The notes beneath the pieces are model-generated. The model ran no database searches, was not told the origin of the DNA, and saw nothing but the letters and a program-made list of their open reading frames with translations. Source: Dromiciops gliroides (taxonomy: Eukaryota > Chordata > Mammalia > Microbiotheria > Microbiotheriidae). From it: DNA of 64,000 bases. Shown here piece after piece: positions 11,904-53,479 of this stretch (positions within the stretch are counted from its first letter, which is position 1; the number at the start of each line of letters is the position of its first letter). Position numbers and translations under genes: made by a program. The DNA is taken from contig NC_057861.1 in the NCBI RefSeq assembly GCF_019393635.1, positions 543,824,711 to 543,888,710 of the forward strand, in the 5' to 3' direction.

Positions 11904-12133
11904 CTGGGGTTCTTAACTTGGGATCCCCAGATCCCCAGCAAGTCCATGATTTCAGGCAGGCTCAGGAACTTGGATGGGGTAAAAATGTGTGTATATATAT
12001 TCATATGTGAATGGATATATATCCTTATTTTTGCTAACCTCTAGCTAAAATTTAGTATTTCCTCCAATTATGAATTTTTAAAAATAACATTCTGAGAAGG
12101 GGTTCCTGATTCAAAAAAGATTAAGAGCCCCTG
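11904..12133. mobile_element. hAT-like nonautonomous DNA transposon (MITE)
   Basis: Terminal inverted repeats CTGGGGTTCTTAAC and TTAAGAGCCCCTG bound about 230 bp. Flanks TCTAAAC recur on both sides, consistent with the 8-bp target duplication of hAT elements. A related diverged copy is at 15,851-16,105. Confidence 0.65.
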
Positions 12134-12358
12134 ATCTAAACTAAATTCCTAGGTATTGATACGTCCAAGTCTTGAAATAAGAGGAAAAAGGGAGTGGGAT
12201 GTGTTGTTGGACCTCCTGAAAAGAATTTAGATGCTATCTTATAGCTCCTGCACTCTTCCCTCCTTCTTAGCACTGGATAAGTCTTGTATGACCCAGGTAC
12301 CAACCTGTTTCTAGGGGCCCATGGCTTGGTATCTCCCTCCATTCCTAAATTGGGCCAT

Positions 12359-12364
12359 TTTATT
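12359..12364 (-). promoter_or_regulatory. Possible SDR42E2 polyadenylation signal
   Basis: AATAAA on the minus strand lies about 22 nt after the stop codon. It is unusually close to the stop, so a more distal site is also possible. No second canonical hexamer stands out in the next few hundred bases. Confidence 0.3.
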
Positions 12365-12385
12365 TCAGGTCTAAATCCTGCAGAA

Positions 12386-42791
<30,406 letters not shown>

Positions 42792-42795
<4 letters not shown>

Positions 42796-42809
42796 CTTCT
42801 ACGTCCCAT
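42792..42809 (-). promoter_or_regulatory. Five-codon upstream ORF overlapping the SDR42E2 start (ATGA)
   Basis: An upstream ATG at 42809 opens a short frame, MGRRR, whose TGA overlaps the main ATG as ATGA. If the transcript includes this stretch, translation of SDR42E2 would depend on leaky scanning or reinitiation. The function is inferred. Confidence 0.4.
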
Positions 42810-42831
42810 TTAGGTCACTGTCTCCTTGTAC
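42796..42831 (-). other. SDR42E2: 5' untranslated part of SDR42E2 coding exon 1, possible splice acceptor at 42,832
   Basis: A TTGTTCAACAG acceptor-like sequence precedes position 42,831 on the minus strand. That would give about 36 nt of leader in this exon. The pyrimidine tract is modest. The partner would be the donor at 55,826 in the CpG island. Confidence 0.35.
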
Positions 42832-43250
42832 CTGTTGAACAAATTCCACAATAATAACAACAACAGCAAATACCCCTCCTCCCCTTCAAACAAAGAACAA
42901 TTTTAAAGAAAGAAACAATAGCTCTGTTTCCCAGATCACTGTATATCCATATAGAACCACAGGTTCTTGGGCTAAATTCATTGCCAGGGTTACTGGGCAG
43001 GGGAGAGGGTGTGGGGATGGAAATGCCCGATATTTCCAGAATGGTTTCTGCTTCTTGAGCCACATATGGCTACCTCAGCTCCTCATCCAGCTGGTGGAAT
43101 TTATTGTATTGCAAGGATTTTCATTTAAGAGGATGGGGGTTGTCTCAGATAGAAAGTCCCCTGTAGAGGCTAAGGGAGCCCCAGATTGGACTACTATGCC
43201 CAGGGCTGACCTCTGGGAAAATCTGTGGAGCAGCTAGTTCTTTTGGTTTC
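42832..43250. other. Upstream of SDR42E2 coding exon 1; nothing recognised
   Basis: AT-rich then unique-looking sequence. It would be intronic if the 55.8 kb first exon is right. Confidence 0.35.
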
Positions 43251-43269
43251 TCTCTCCTCTCTGCCATCT

Positions 43270-43580
43270 CTCAGGCCTCAATTCTGCACTGCAGGGCCTT
43301 GCTCCTCTTGGGTCTTCTTGGGCCATTGATACCTTTCCTTCCTGTCTTCTGCTGCACTCCTGACACACCTGGGTTTTCTCTACAATGTCCTTGTACTAGG
43401 TACCTTCATCTCTTCAACCTCCTTTATATTTCCTTTTTTTAGGTATTATCTTTCTCCGTTAGACTATAAGCACTTAAGGGCAGGGACTGCTTTTCTTTCT
43501 GCTTGTATTTGTATTCCCAGGCTTAGCATAGTGCTTGGCATGTAACAGGAGTATAATAAATAATTTTTTTTGACTTGACT
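43270..43580 (+). repeat. L2 LINE 3' region
   Basis: TTCCTTCCTGTCTTCTGCTG body, then AAGGGCAGGGACTGC, TTAGCATAGTGCTTGGCATG. Confidence 0.65.
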
Positions 43581-44009
43581 TTTAGCAAGGCATCAGGGAT
43601 TCAGAGGCTTTAGAGTTGAAAAAGGACCTTGGAAATAAGAAGTTCATGGTGGCGGCTTCATAGATGGAAGGGTGGAAGGGATTGTATTTAGGTGATGCTT
43701 CCTCAGTGGAGAGAGGCAACAAGTAGGGGGATATGGACAAGGTCCCTGGGGTCAGATGCCTTCAACTCCAGCTCATTTGCTGGCCTCAAGAGAGTACCAG
43801 GCATGCTTTCCCTCAGTCATCTCCTCAGCCTGTTTGCCTTACGTTAGAAAGATCACTGAATATAGAGTCAGGAATTCACCTCTCTGATCCTTATTCTCCT
43901 CATCTGTTAAATGGGAATGATAATAGCTTATCCTGAGGGTCATTAAGGCATAGAAGTGCTTTGCAAAACTTAAATCTATTACCATTGCTACCATCACTTA
44001 AAGGGGTCT

Positions 44010-44225
44010 AGGGATTAGATTTGTGATCTCATTGATATAGAGTACTCCTGGATGAAGACATTTTCTGTGTATACATCCCAGTACCTTCTCTGAAGTTTAT
44101 CATCTTAAAGATTTTATTTATAATCTTAAAGAGCTGCCTAGAGAACTGAGATGTTAAAGTAATTTGGGCAGGGTAATAAATCTAGTTAAAGGCAGAACTT
44201 GAACTTGTGTCTTCCTGGCTCCAAG
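44010..44225 (-). repeat. MIR-like SINE
   Basis: TGTGATCTCATTGATATAGA, AAAGAGCTGCCTAGAGAACT, GTGTCTTCCTGGCTCCAAGG, like the 10.4 and 16.7 kb copies. Confidence 0.65.
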
Positions 44226-44242
44226 GCTCATTGTCTAGCATT

Positions 44243-44429
44243 TGTTGTTCAGTCAAATCCGACTCTCTGTGACCCCTTTTCTCGGCAAAGATACTGGAGT
44301 GGTTTGCCATTTCCTTCTCCAGCTCGTCTTACAGATGAGGAACTAAGGCAAACAGGGTTAAATGACTTGCTCAGGGTCTTCCTGATTCCAAGCCCAGAAC
44401 TCTACCTACTGTGCCACCTAGCTGCTCCT
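44243..44429 (-). repeat. Mar1-type CORE-SINE, internally deleted
   Basis: GTTGTTCAGTCAAATCCGAC to CCACCTAGCTGCTCC. CpGs remain at both ends. Confidence 0.9.
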
Positions 44430-44454
44430 CGCTATTGAGTTACTAGAGCACAAT

Positions 44455-44610
44455 GTCTCACCATCATTTAAAGCCCAGCTCAAATGTCATCTTCTCTAGG
44501 AAGCCTTCCCTCATCACTTAGCCACCTTTGCTACTCCTCCTCCCGCCCCATTCCCTTTAAGTAATGTTACCTGTCCTCCCTCAGGCCTCACACAAGAATA
44601 ACTCACATTT
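44455..44610 (+). repeat. L2 LINE fragment
   Basis: AAAGCCCAGCTCAAATGTCA and AGGAAGCCTTCCCTCATC. Confidence 0.75.
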
Positions 44611-44714
44611 CTGTAGTGGTTTAAGAATCACAAAGTACTTTTCTCACAACAATTTTTTTGAGGTAGGTCTTACAAGTATTTGATATTTCCATTTAATGTG
44701 GAAAAATATAAGAG

Positions 44715-44810
44715 AACCAAGGCTCAGTAAGGGTAAGTGATTTGCCCAGGGTCACACTGCTAGTAAGTGTATAGGATAAGAGTCAAACCCAGGTGTCCAG
44801 ACTACACAAA
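44715..44810 (-). repeat. MIR SINE
   Basis: AAGTGATTTGCCCAGGGTCA and AGTCAAACCCAGG. Confidence 0.7.
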
Positions 44811-44889
44811 TGACTAGTGTACAGAATAAATGCATAATAAATGCAGATTTCTGTGAAGACAAGAGTTTCTCTAAATTTGGGGGTAAATA

Positions 44890-45720
44890 TTTGTTTAATT
44901 CTTTAACAACACATTAAGTGTCTACTGTGTACAGGGCATCGAGAATCAAAAAATGAAAAAAAAAAACCACAAAGATACTAGTTCCTTGCCTTCAGTTACT
45001 TACAATCAAGAAATAATAAGGGAAGGATGTGACATTTATAGAAAAGTGGTGTACAAGGTAGAGTGTGATTAAAAACAAAAAGTAGTGTCAGATAATTTGA
45101 GAAGAGAGAACACTTTCAGATGAGTACAGAGTTGGATGGTCAGGGAAGGCTTCTTGGGAGAGGTGCCCCCTGAATTGCCCATTAAAGAGAGCAAAAAACT
45201 TCACAAAGCAGAGATGAGCAATGAATTCGTTCTAGGCTAAGAAACCTACCTTTGCCAATTACCAGAAGCGGGAATTAGCAGGATAAGGCAACACTGGGAC
45301 CCAGGTTGTTCCTGACCCCACACTCTTTTTTTTTTTGCAGGGCAATGGGGGTTAAGTGACTTGCCCAGGGTCACACAGCTAGTAAGTGTCAAGTGTCTGA
45401 GGCTGGATTTGAACTCAGGTACTCCTGCATCCAGGGTCTGTGCTTTATCCACTGTGCCACCTAGCTGCCCCACTCCACACTCTTTTAATTACATCACACT
45501 GCAGTGGAGTGTGCATGAAAGGGAAGAGGGTAAGATTAGGCTGGAAAGGTGGGTTTGACCTGAGATTATAGAGCACCTTCAATGCTAGGCTAAGCATTTT
45601 GTCCTGTCCTTTAGGTAATGGGGAACCCCATAGTAATTCAGAGGACATGGAGGGGGTCAGACCCCAGCTTAAGGAAGATTATTTTGGTGACTGGGGGAAG
45701 TTCTAGCCCCAGTCTCTTCC
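44890..45720 (-). repeat. L2 LINE, reverse, split by a SINE
   Basis: AAGTGTCTACTGTGTACAGG, AAGGCTTCTTGGGAGAGGTG, then TTATAGAGCACCTTCAATGC after the SINE. Confidence 0.65.
45327..45472 (-). repeat. SINE, subfamily B, with target-site duplication
   Basis: CCACACTCTTTT on both sides. Confidence 0.94.
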
Positions 45721-45739
45721 TGAGTTTCCGTCCTGATTA

Positions 45740-45920
45740 ATTTACTGTCTGTTGGACATTTTGAACCAGATGTTCCATAGGCATCATGTCTGAAGTAGAA
45801 TTCATTGTCTTTTCCTCCAAACTTACATTTCTTCTGAACTTCCTATTACCATGAATGTGTCCACTATCTTTTCAATTAAACAGGTTTGAAACCTTAGGGT
45901 CATCCTCTGCTGTGAATTGG
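45740..45920 (+). repeat. L2 LINE ORF2 fragment
   Basis: CAGATGTTCCATAGGCATCA, AATGTGTCCACTATC, TTAGGGTCATCCTC. Confidence 0.55.
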
Positions 45921-45998
45921 GGATGATATTAACACCTACCTCACAGAGTTGTGAGGATCAAATGAAATATTTGTAATATATTTAACACAGTACTTGGT

Positions 45999-46320
45999 CT
46001 TCCTTCCTTCCTTCCTTCCTTCCTTCCTTCCTTCCTTCCTTCCTTCCTTCCTTCCTTCCTTCCTTCCTTCCTTCCTTCCTTCCTTCCTTCCTTCCTTCCT
46101 TCCTTCCTTCCTCCCTCCTTCCCTCCTTCCTTCCTTCCTTCCTTCCTTCCTCCCTCCTTCCCTCCCTCCCTCCCTCCCTTCCTTCCTTCCTTCCTTCCTT
46201 CCTTCCTTCCTTCCTTCCTTCCTTCCTTCCTTCCTTCCTTCCTTCCTTCCTTCCTTCCTTCCTTCCCTCCTTTTCCTTCCCCTCTTCCTCTTTCCTCCCT
46301 CCTTCCTTCACTTCCTTCCT
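45999..46320. repeat. Long (TTCC)n tract with CTCC interruptions
   Basis: About 270 bases of TTCC units followed by degenerate pyrimidine sequence to about 46,500. Open frames here are artefacts. Confidence 0.97.
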
Positions 46321-46499
46321 TTCTTCTCTGTCTTTTTCCTTTTATTCCTCCCTTTCTTTCTTTTCTTCCTTTCTCCCTTTGTTCTTTCCCCCCTCTCTCC
46401 CTTCCTTCCTACCTTCCTCCCTTTATCTTTCCCTTCTTCCCTTTCCTTCTTTCCTCCCTCCCTCTCTCTCTCCCTCCTTCCCTCCCCTTTATCCTTTAT

Positions 46500-47222
46500 C
46501 ACTAGTCTATATCCAATCATCTGCCAACTCTTGCTATTTTTATTTTCATATCATCTCTCACATATACCCCTTTCTCTCCATTCACAGCACCTTAGTTCAG
46601 GCCCTTATCATCATCTCTTACTTGGACTAGTGCAATATCCTCCTAATTGGTTTCCCTGCCTCTCTCCATTCCAAACCATTCTTCACACAGCCACCAAAGT
46701 GTAGGTGTGGCCATGTCACTGCGCTTCCATTCCCTTCCTCTCCCTTTCCTCTCTTCCCCCTCCAGAAAATCCAGTGGGACAAATATAAACTCCTCCATTA
46801 GGTATCATTTAAAGTTCTCTCCAGCCTGGCCCTTTCTTGCCTTTCCAAGCCTCTAGCAATATGTATTAGTTTCCTTCATGCACTTTGGGGTCTAGTCCCC
46901 TTGCTGCTTTTCCTGTTTGACTCTCTATCTCCTTTTCTCCACCTTTCCTCTGGCTGTCCTTCATTCCTAGGAATCTTTCCCTTTTCCTTTAAGACTCAGC
47001 TCAAGAGCTCCTGCCTGCGCTCTCTCTTGGTCTATCCAGCTGCCAGTGGCTTCCCCTCCAAGGTTACCTTCTATATGCTTTGCATATGCCTATACATGTG
47101 TCTCCTAGGCACCATGAAAGCTCTCTGAGGGAGGGCAAGGCCTGTTTCACTTCTGTCATTTCATCCCCAATGCCTAGTACAATGCATGATGCTTAGTGGG
47201 CAAATGATAAATGCCTTCTTTT
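46500..47222 (+). repeat. L2 LINE 3' region, then split by a SINE
   Basis: TTACTTGGACTAGTGCAATA, AAACCATTCTTCACACAGCC, AAGACTCAGCTCAAGAGC, CAATGCCTAGTACAATGC in L2 order. Confidence 0.8.
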
Positions 47223-47391
47223 TGTTTGTTTGTTTGTTTGTTTGTTTTGCGGGGCCATGGGGGTTAAGTGACTTGCCCAGGGTCACACAGCTAGTAAGTG
47301 TCAAGGGTCTGAGGCTGGATTTGAACTCAGGTACTCCTGAATCCAGGGCCGGTGCTCTATCCACTGTGCCACCTAGCTGTCCGCCCCCCCC
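47223..47391 (-). repeat. SINE, subfamily B, with target-site duplication
   Basis: ATAAATGCCTTCTT lies at 47,209-47,222 and again at 47,392-47,405. T/G tail of GTTT units. Confidence 0.96.
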
Positions 47392-47459
47392 ATAAATGCC
47401 TTCTTGATTGTTTGACTAAATGATGGAGCTAGGGAGTGGTTGGAGGAAGGGAGAGCAGT

Positions 47460-47570
47460 TTGGAGTCAAATGAGTATTTATTGAGTCTATATGTGTTGGA
47501 CACTTTGCTAGTTGTTGAGGATGGAAGCCAATCAACTTACATTCTAGTAGGGGAGACAACATGTGACTAA
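47460..47570 (-). repeat. L2 3'-end fragment
   Basis: GAGTATTTATTGAGTCTATA, GACACTTTGCTAG, GGGGAGACAACATG. Confidence 0.65.
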
Positions 47571-47640
47571 TTGGGTATAGACAAAACTACATTTTAGGAA
47601 CTTCTATTCTGCTAGAGCTCTTGGGATGCAATGCAACACA

Positions 47641-48520
47641 GACAAAGACATTATAAATGGGCTCAATCCTGTGCATACCCTTTGACCCAGTAATAGCACT
47701 ACTAGGTCTGTATCCCAAAAAGATCATAGAAAAGGGAAAAGGCACCACATGTACAAAAACATTTATAGCAACTCTCTGTGGTGGCAAAGAATTGGAAATC
47801 GAGGGAATGCCCATCAATTAGGGAATGGCTGAACAAGTTGTAGTATATGAATGTAATGGAATACTATTGTGCTATAAGAAATGATGAGCAGGCAGATTTC
47901 AGAGAAACCTGGAAAGACTTAAGTGGACTGATGCTGAGTGAAGTGAGCAGAACCAGGAGAACATTGTACACATTAACAGCAACATTGTGTGATGATCAAC
48001 TGTGATAGACTTAGCTCTTCTCAGCAGTGCAATGATCCAAGACAATTCCAAAGGACTTGTGATGGAAAATCCAGAAAATAGAACTGTAGAATCTGTCTTT
48101 CTTTTTTCTTTTTTTGCAGGGCAATGAGGATTAAGTGACTTACCCAGGGTCACACAGCTAGTAAGTATCAAGTGTCTGAAGCCAGATTTGAACTCAGGTC
48201 CTCCTGAATCCAGGCTCAGTGCTTTATCCATTGCACCACCTAACTGCCTCAACTGTGGAATATGAATGCAGACTGAACCATACTGTTTCTACTTTTTTTT
48301 TTCTTTTTTGAGAGTTTTCCCTTTTGTTCTGATTCCTCTTTCACAACATGACTAATGTAGAAATGTTTAATGTGATTATACATACATAACCTATATCAGA
48401 TTGTTTTCTGTGTTGGGGAGGGAAGGGATGGATGGAGAAGAATTTGGAACTCAAACTCTTATAAAAATTAATGTTGAAAACTATCTTTACATATAACTGG
48501 AAAATGATAAAATACTTAAA
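47641..48520 (+). mobile_element. L1 LINE 3' end, 5'-truncated, split by a SINE
   Basis: Starts in the ORF2 C-terminus (PFDPVIALL-like reading), passes GGGAATGGCTGAACAAGTTG and AGTGAGCAGAACCAGGAGAA, then the untranslated region ending TTATAAAAATTAATGTTGAA. A SINE sits at 48,097-48,250. Confidence 0.88.
48097..48250 (-). repeat. SINE, subfamily B, inserted in L1
   Basis: GAACTGTAGAAT before and AACTGTGGAATA after flank a complete reverse copy. Confidence 0.94.
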
Positions 48521-48889
48521 AAAACCAACAAGATAAGATGAAGGCAGGCTGAGAAGGGTATTGTTTGTATATGAGTGTATCTATTATAGGAAGTGGGATG
48601 AACCCTGAGCTAAGGATGGTGAGAGCACATCCACTGTCACTCAAGAGAACTCCATATACTGTAGTCAGTACAATGGAAACTATTGCCTTTTCTGCATTGA
48701 GTCTCACTAGGCCATTTGGATTAATCATAGCAAATGTGTAACCCCCTCAGCTGTCAAGTATGTATCTGGGTGATATACGTAATGATTTTACTAATCACTT
48801 GCATTTGTTGGAGTTTCCATATTTTCCAGGAGACTTTGAGTCCAAAGCTGAAATGAACAATCAGTTCCCAGGCTTTTTTGGGTAAACTG

Positions 48890-49330
48890 AAGAGATCAAT
48901 GAGTTCTCCAGACATGCTAACATTCCCCTGAGCCTGTAACCGTCAAGTGAACTGAGCCAGGTGCCTTGCTGCCACTTTGTTATCTTGGTTCTGCATCCTG
49001 CTGGGCCACCACAAGACTCAACAACCTTAACGACCTAGAGACTGATCATACAAGATTCATCAATCCTGTATTGTGATCAATGTACCTGGAGACTGTTTAC
49101 GCAGAACCCAGGAAATTCCAGAGTGTGTGGTTTTCAGGTTTAAAAGCCCAGTTGCCGCCATGAGTGAACAAGCCCCATCCCTCCTCAGGAAGGAGGACTT
49201 GGCTCACAAGCTGTTTTCCTCACTTAGAAATTAAATCATTGTTTGTTTGTTTCCTGATTCACCTGTTTCTGGCCTATTCTGTGCAGATCCAGCCATACAC
49301 AGGTTAGAGGCCCGTTCTGGTCCACTTGAT
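48890..49330 (+). mobile_element. Fossil solo LTR, probably endogenous-retrovirus type
   Basis: TATA-like TTTAAAAGCCC near 49,139, an ATTAAA signal near 49,231 and a GT-rich stretch after it follow LTR order. No coding interior adjoins. Family and limits are uncertain; age moderate to old. Confidence 0.5.
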
Positions 49331-49444
49331 GGTATGTGATACACAAGGTGAAGATATATGACACATATCCAAAAAGGCAACAATACAATAAATACATAAC
49401 AATTATAAGGTAGATCATAAGAAAACAGGAACATGGAGAAGTAC

Positions 49445-50125
49445 TAAGTAGAATTACAGAATATCAGAGTAGAGAGGGACCTCAAAGGCTGTCTAGTTCA
49501 AATTGTACCTAAATGATGCCTCTCTAGCCACCATTACAACAAATGGTCTTTCATCTTGAAGACCTCTAGTGAGGGGAGCCCACTATCTTTCAAGGTAGAC
49601 CATTGGCTGACTCTAATTGTTAGGAAATTTTGTTCTTTATTTTAGTTTTTAAAATATGGGGCCTAAAATTACCTCTTGGAAAGTCTACCCACTGACACTA
49701 TTTCTGGCCTCTGGAACCAAATAGAACAAGTTGAATTCCTCTTCCATGTGATAGATGGCTCCTTAAGTACTTAGAAGACAGCTACCTTTTCTCCTACCCC
49801 TTTACTGCCCCCCCCACCCCCAATGAGTGTTTTCTTCTCTTCACTAAATGCTAACCATACCCAACTCTTTCAGCTAACCCTTGGATGGCATAGTTTCCAT
49901 TACCATCACCATTACGGTCAGTTTCCCTTGACTGCTTTCCAGCTTATTGGTGTCTTTCCTAAAATGTGGTACTTCAAATTGAACACATTTTCTAGATGGG
50001 TAGAGTACAGAACCATCAACTCCGGTGTTCCTAGAAGCTATATTTTAGTTTACTCTAAGATTGCATTAGCTTGATTCATCTAATAAATTGAGCTTGCAGT
50101 CCACTGACTTCCCTGGAGCTTTTTC
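49445..50125 (-). repeat. L3/CR1 LINE, reverse, part 1
   Basis: GAGTAGAGAGGGACCTCAAA, GAAGACCTCTAGTGAGGGGA, CTTTCCTAAAATGTGGTACT, GAGCTTGCAGTCCACTGACT are the reverse order of a CR1/L3 3' half. Confidence 0.85.
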
Positions 50126-50129
50126 TTTA

Positions 50130-50450
50130 AAAAAAATTTTTTTTCAAATTAGCATCCTCCCAACCCACTCCCTGTCCCTGTAGGAAAAAAAAGGGAAAAA
50201 AAGGGGCAGCTAGGTAGTGTAGGGGATAAAGCACTGCCCCTGGAGTCAGGAGGACCTCAGTTCAAATCTGCTTCAGACACTTGACACTTACTAGCTGTGT
50301 GACCCTGGGCAAGTCACTTAACCCCAATTGTCTCACCCAAAACCCTCAAACCAATACCTTCCTGATTCAGACATGTATAGCGAAACAAAACAAATGCCCA
50401 CATTGACCATTTCCAATATCTGTCTTATTTAGCATGCTGATTAGTGTGTT
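50130..50450. repeat. Unclassified marsupial repeat with a SINE inside
   Basis: AAACAAATGCCCACATTGAC resembles AACAAATTTCCACATTGTCC at 61,750. It separates two parts of one L3/CR1 copy, so it is younger. Confidence 0.45.
50203..50340 (+). repeat. SINE, WSINE-like
   Basis: Full copy with mixed diagnostics (GATAAAGC, GGAGTCAGG, CCAATTGTCTCACC). Confidence 0.93.
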
Positions 50451-50454
50451 TTGT

Positions 50455-50690
50455 GAAGTCCTCTGGGATTAGCTCCCTGGATCTTTTGCACATGAACTGT
50501 TTGTTACTGGGATAAGGGTCCCCCATCTCATGTTTGTGAAGTTGGTTTTTTTGGAACCTGTTAAATCTGATTTCCTTAATGTTAGCCCATCATTTTAGCC
50601 TGTTGAGATCTTTCTGAATCCTCACTCTCTCATCCCATGTGTTACTATTTTCCTCAGTTTCAGACCATCTGCAAATCTGATAAAGGTACC
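50455..50690 (-). repeat. L3/CR1 LINE, reverse, part 2
   Basis: TTTTAGCCTGTTGAGATCTT, CTCATCCCATGTGTTACT, ATCTGCAAATCTGATAAAGG continue the copy. Confidence 0.8.
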
Positions 50691-50699
50691 ATACATTAC

Positions 50700-51090
50700 T
50701 TTATCTTTTCTTCTAATACCTCCTCTCCACTCACGCTGCCACCCACTTAGTTGAAACCCTGACTTCCTGGACTATTGTAATAATTTCCGAATTCTGCTTG
50801 TTGAAAGCTTTCTCTTCCTTTAAAGCCCAGCTCAGATGCCACTGTATTCATGAAGTCTTCCTTGATCTCTTCTGGATGTATCTGCCCTGCCTTCTTAAAC
50901 TTTCTTATAGTGCTTTGAATATTTCTTTTACTCTCATCACACTCTGCCATATGGTGTAGTTATTTGGGAACACGTCATTTAACTGCTCTCATTTCAGCTT
51001 CAGTTTACTTATCTGTAAAATGGGGATAATGGTACCTGTGGGTACCTACCCTTTGGGATTGTTGTGAGACTCAAAGAAGATAATATATGG
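50700..51090 (+). repeat. L2 LINE fragment followed by MIR
   Basis: AAAGCCCAGCTCAGATGCCA, AAGTCTTCCTTGATCTCT, then MIR-like CTTATCTGTAAAATGGGGAT. Confidence 0.7.
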
Positions 51091-51093
51091 TTT

Positions 51094-51242
51094 TGTTTGT
51101 TTGTTTTGCGGGGCAATGAGGGTTAAGTGACTTGCCCAGGGTTACACAGCTAATAAGTGTCAAGTGTCTGAGGCCGGATTTGAACTGAAGTCCTCCTGAA
51201 TCCAGGGCTGGTGCTTTACCCACTGTGCCACCCAGATGCCCC
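51094..51242 (-). repeat. SINE, subfamily B, with target-site duplication
   Basis: GATAATATATGG before and GATAATATATGT after. Confidence 0.95.
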
Positions 51243-51549
51243 TGATAATATATGTATTTTGCCAACCTTAAAGTTTTCTGCAAGATGTTCCCAAGGTCTT
51301 TGTGTTTTAATAAGCTGTAGTAGCATAAAACTTCAATAAGATTTTTGAGTCATCCTATATAAATGCCAGAAATTATTATTATTCCCATTTGACTGTTAAG
51401 TTTAAGTTTATTTTAGTTCCTTAAGGGTAGGTGGTGACTGTCTTTTTCAACTCTGTATCACTATCACTCAACACAGTGCCTGGGAAATACTTGGATAACT
51501 CAAGAATCTGTAATTCCATTGCTACTCCTTGCAGTCAATCATTCTGTGC

Positions 51550-51900
51550 TTTAGTAGATGGATCATAGACCTAGAACAGGAAGGAACTTTAGAACTCATC
51601 TAATACAACTCTTTCATTTGGCAGATGAGTAAACCAAGGCTAAGTGACTTGCCTGAGGTGGCACACAGCAAAATTATTATTATTATTATTATTATTATTA
51701 TTGGTGAGGCAGTTGAGGATAAGTGACTTGACCAGGGTCACACAGCTAGTAAGTGTCAAGGGTCTGAGGCCAGATTTAAACTCAGGTCCTCCTGAATCCA
51801 GGGCCGGTGCTTTATCCACTGCACCACCTAGCTGCCCCACATACAGCAAATTTGAGATCTGAACTCAGGTCCTTTGATGCCACACTGCACAATGAAGTAT
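51550..51900 (-). repeat. MIR SINE, split by a younger SINE
   Basis: ACCTAGAACAGGAAGGAACT...CTAAGTGACTTGCCTGAGGT, then after the insertion CAAATTTGAGATCTGAACTC. Confidence 0.75.
51674..51840 (-). repeat. SINE, A/B hybrid, with (ATT)n tail and target-site duplication
   Basis: CACACAGCAAA before and CATACAGCAAA after. About ten ATT units form the tail. Confidence 0.95.
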
Positions 51901-52074
51901 CAGCATCAGAAGACTTCTACGAAGCTAATAAATGTTTGTTAAACTGAACTGATCGGGTCCATCTCCACGTGGAAGAATAATCAGAGAGTGGCTTAAGTTG
52001 ATTACAAGAGGGAGAGAATGGTGGCAAGAAAACCTGTTAGAAGGGTCTTGGCAGTAGTTCAAGTGGGTGATAAT

Positions 52075-52300
52075 CATTCAATTAATCAAGCATTTATTAA
52101 GGAATTACTGTATGCCAGGCATTGTACTAGGTGCTGGGTATATAAATACAGAGAAAGAGGCAATTTCTGCTCTCAAGGATCTTAATGGGGGAGACAACCG
52201 TATATATAAGTATATAAGCAATAAACATAAAGAGGATAAACAAATAGCAGTAGGGTTAGAAAGAAGGAAACTAATTCAAAAAACACTGTTGAGATAGAAA
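52075..52300 (-). repeat. L2 3'-end fragment
   Basis: AAGCATTTATTAAGGAATTA, AGGCATTGTACTAGGTGCTG, CTCAAGGATCTTAATGGGGG. Confidence 0.75.
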
Positions 52301-52594
52301 AGACAGGACCTAGTTACTGGATGTGGAAGGAGAGGAAGAGGAGAGGTAAATTTGGGTTCATTGTAAGTACATGAGTTTCACTTCTTTTTTGGACACCAGC
52401 TGCTGGGAGCCATTGTCTCCCTGAACAGTTGCCTCTCTTACCGCTGTTTAAAGGGCATACCTTGGGCAGTAGCCTCAGTTGGGTGCATCCTAGGGACAGC
52501 TCTGCACACAATCACATTATATAGTCTTCCTCACTTTCACAGCCAAACTCTAAGAAGTTGTCTATACTCCTCAACCCACTTTCTTTTTCTTTTT

Positions 52595-53462
52595 TTTTAA
52601 TTATAAAAGTATTTTATTATTTTCCAGTTACATGTAGAGATAGTTTTCAACATTTGTTTTTATAAGATTTCTAATTTTGAATTTTTCTCCCTCCCTCCCC
52701 TCCATGCCCCCCTCCCCAAGACAGCAGGAAATCCGATATAGGTTATATATGTACAATAACATTAAACATATTTCTGCATTAGTCATGTTATAAGAGAAGA
52801 ATCAGAGCAAAAGCACCAAAAACAAAAGAAATAGTATGGTTCAATCCGCATCCATATTCCATAGTTCTTTTTTTTTTTTTTTTCTGGATTTGGAGAGCCT
52901 TTTCCATCATGAATCCTTTGGAACTTTCTCGTACCATTGTATTGGTGAGAAGAATCAAGTCTATCACAGTTGATCAACACATAATGTTGATGATACTGTG
53001 TACAATGTCCTCCTGGTTTTGCTCATCTCACTCATCATCAGTTCATGCAAGTCCTTCCAGGTTTCTCTGAACTCCTCCTGCTCATTGTTTCTTACAACAC
53101 AATAGAATTCCATTACATTCATATACCACAACTTGTTCAGCCATTCCCCAGTTGATGGGCAGCCCCTCAATTTCCAATTCCTTGCCACCACAAAAAGAGC
53201 AGCTATAAATATTTTTGTACATGTGGGTCCTTTTCCCTTTTTTATGATCTCTTTGGGAAAAAGACCCGAAAGTGGTATTTCTGGGTCAAAGGGCATGCAC
53301 AGCTTTATAGCCCTTTGGGCATAATTCCAAATTGCTCTCCGGAATGGTTGGATCAGTTCACAGCTCCACCAACAATGCATTAGTGTTCCAATTTTTCCAC
53401 AGCTTCTCCAACATTTATTATTTTCCTTTTTTGTCATATTAGCCAATCTGATAGGTCCTAAC
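52595..53462 (-). mobile_element. L1 LINE 3' end, 5'-truncated
   Basis: Minus-strand ORF2 C-terminus remains open for about 160 codons (53,446-52,964): KCWRSCGKIGTLMHCWWSCE, PFDPEIPLSGLFP, CTKIFIAALFVVARNWK, NKLWYMNVMEFYCVVRNNE. The untranslated region follows to an A-rich end at 52,595. It is the best preserved L1 tail in the window. Only the ORF2 tail is present, so it is inactive. Confidence 0.92.
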
Positions 53463-53479
53463 TCATTACTTGACTGAAA

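Noticed and set aside
45982-46704. Long open frames of FLPS or KEGR repeats, up to 236 codons
   Set aside because: They arise from the (TTCC)n tract, where every frame of a tetranucleotide repeat without stops stays open. The same applies at 26,018-26,269.
52964-53446. 160-codon open frame that looks protein-like
   Set aside because: It is the L1 ORF2 C-terminus in a 5'-truncated LINE, not a host gene.
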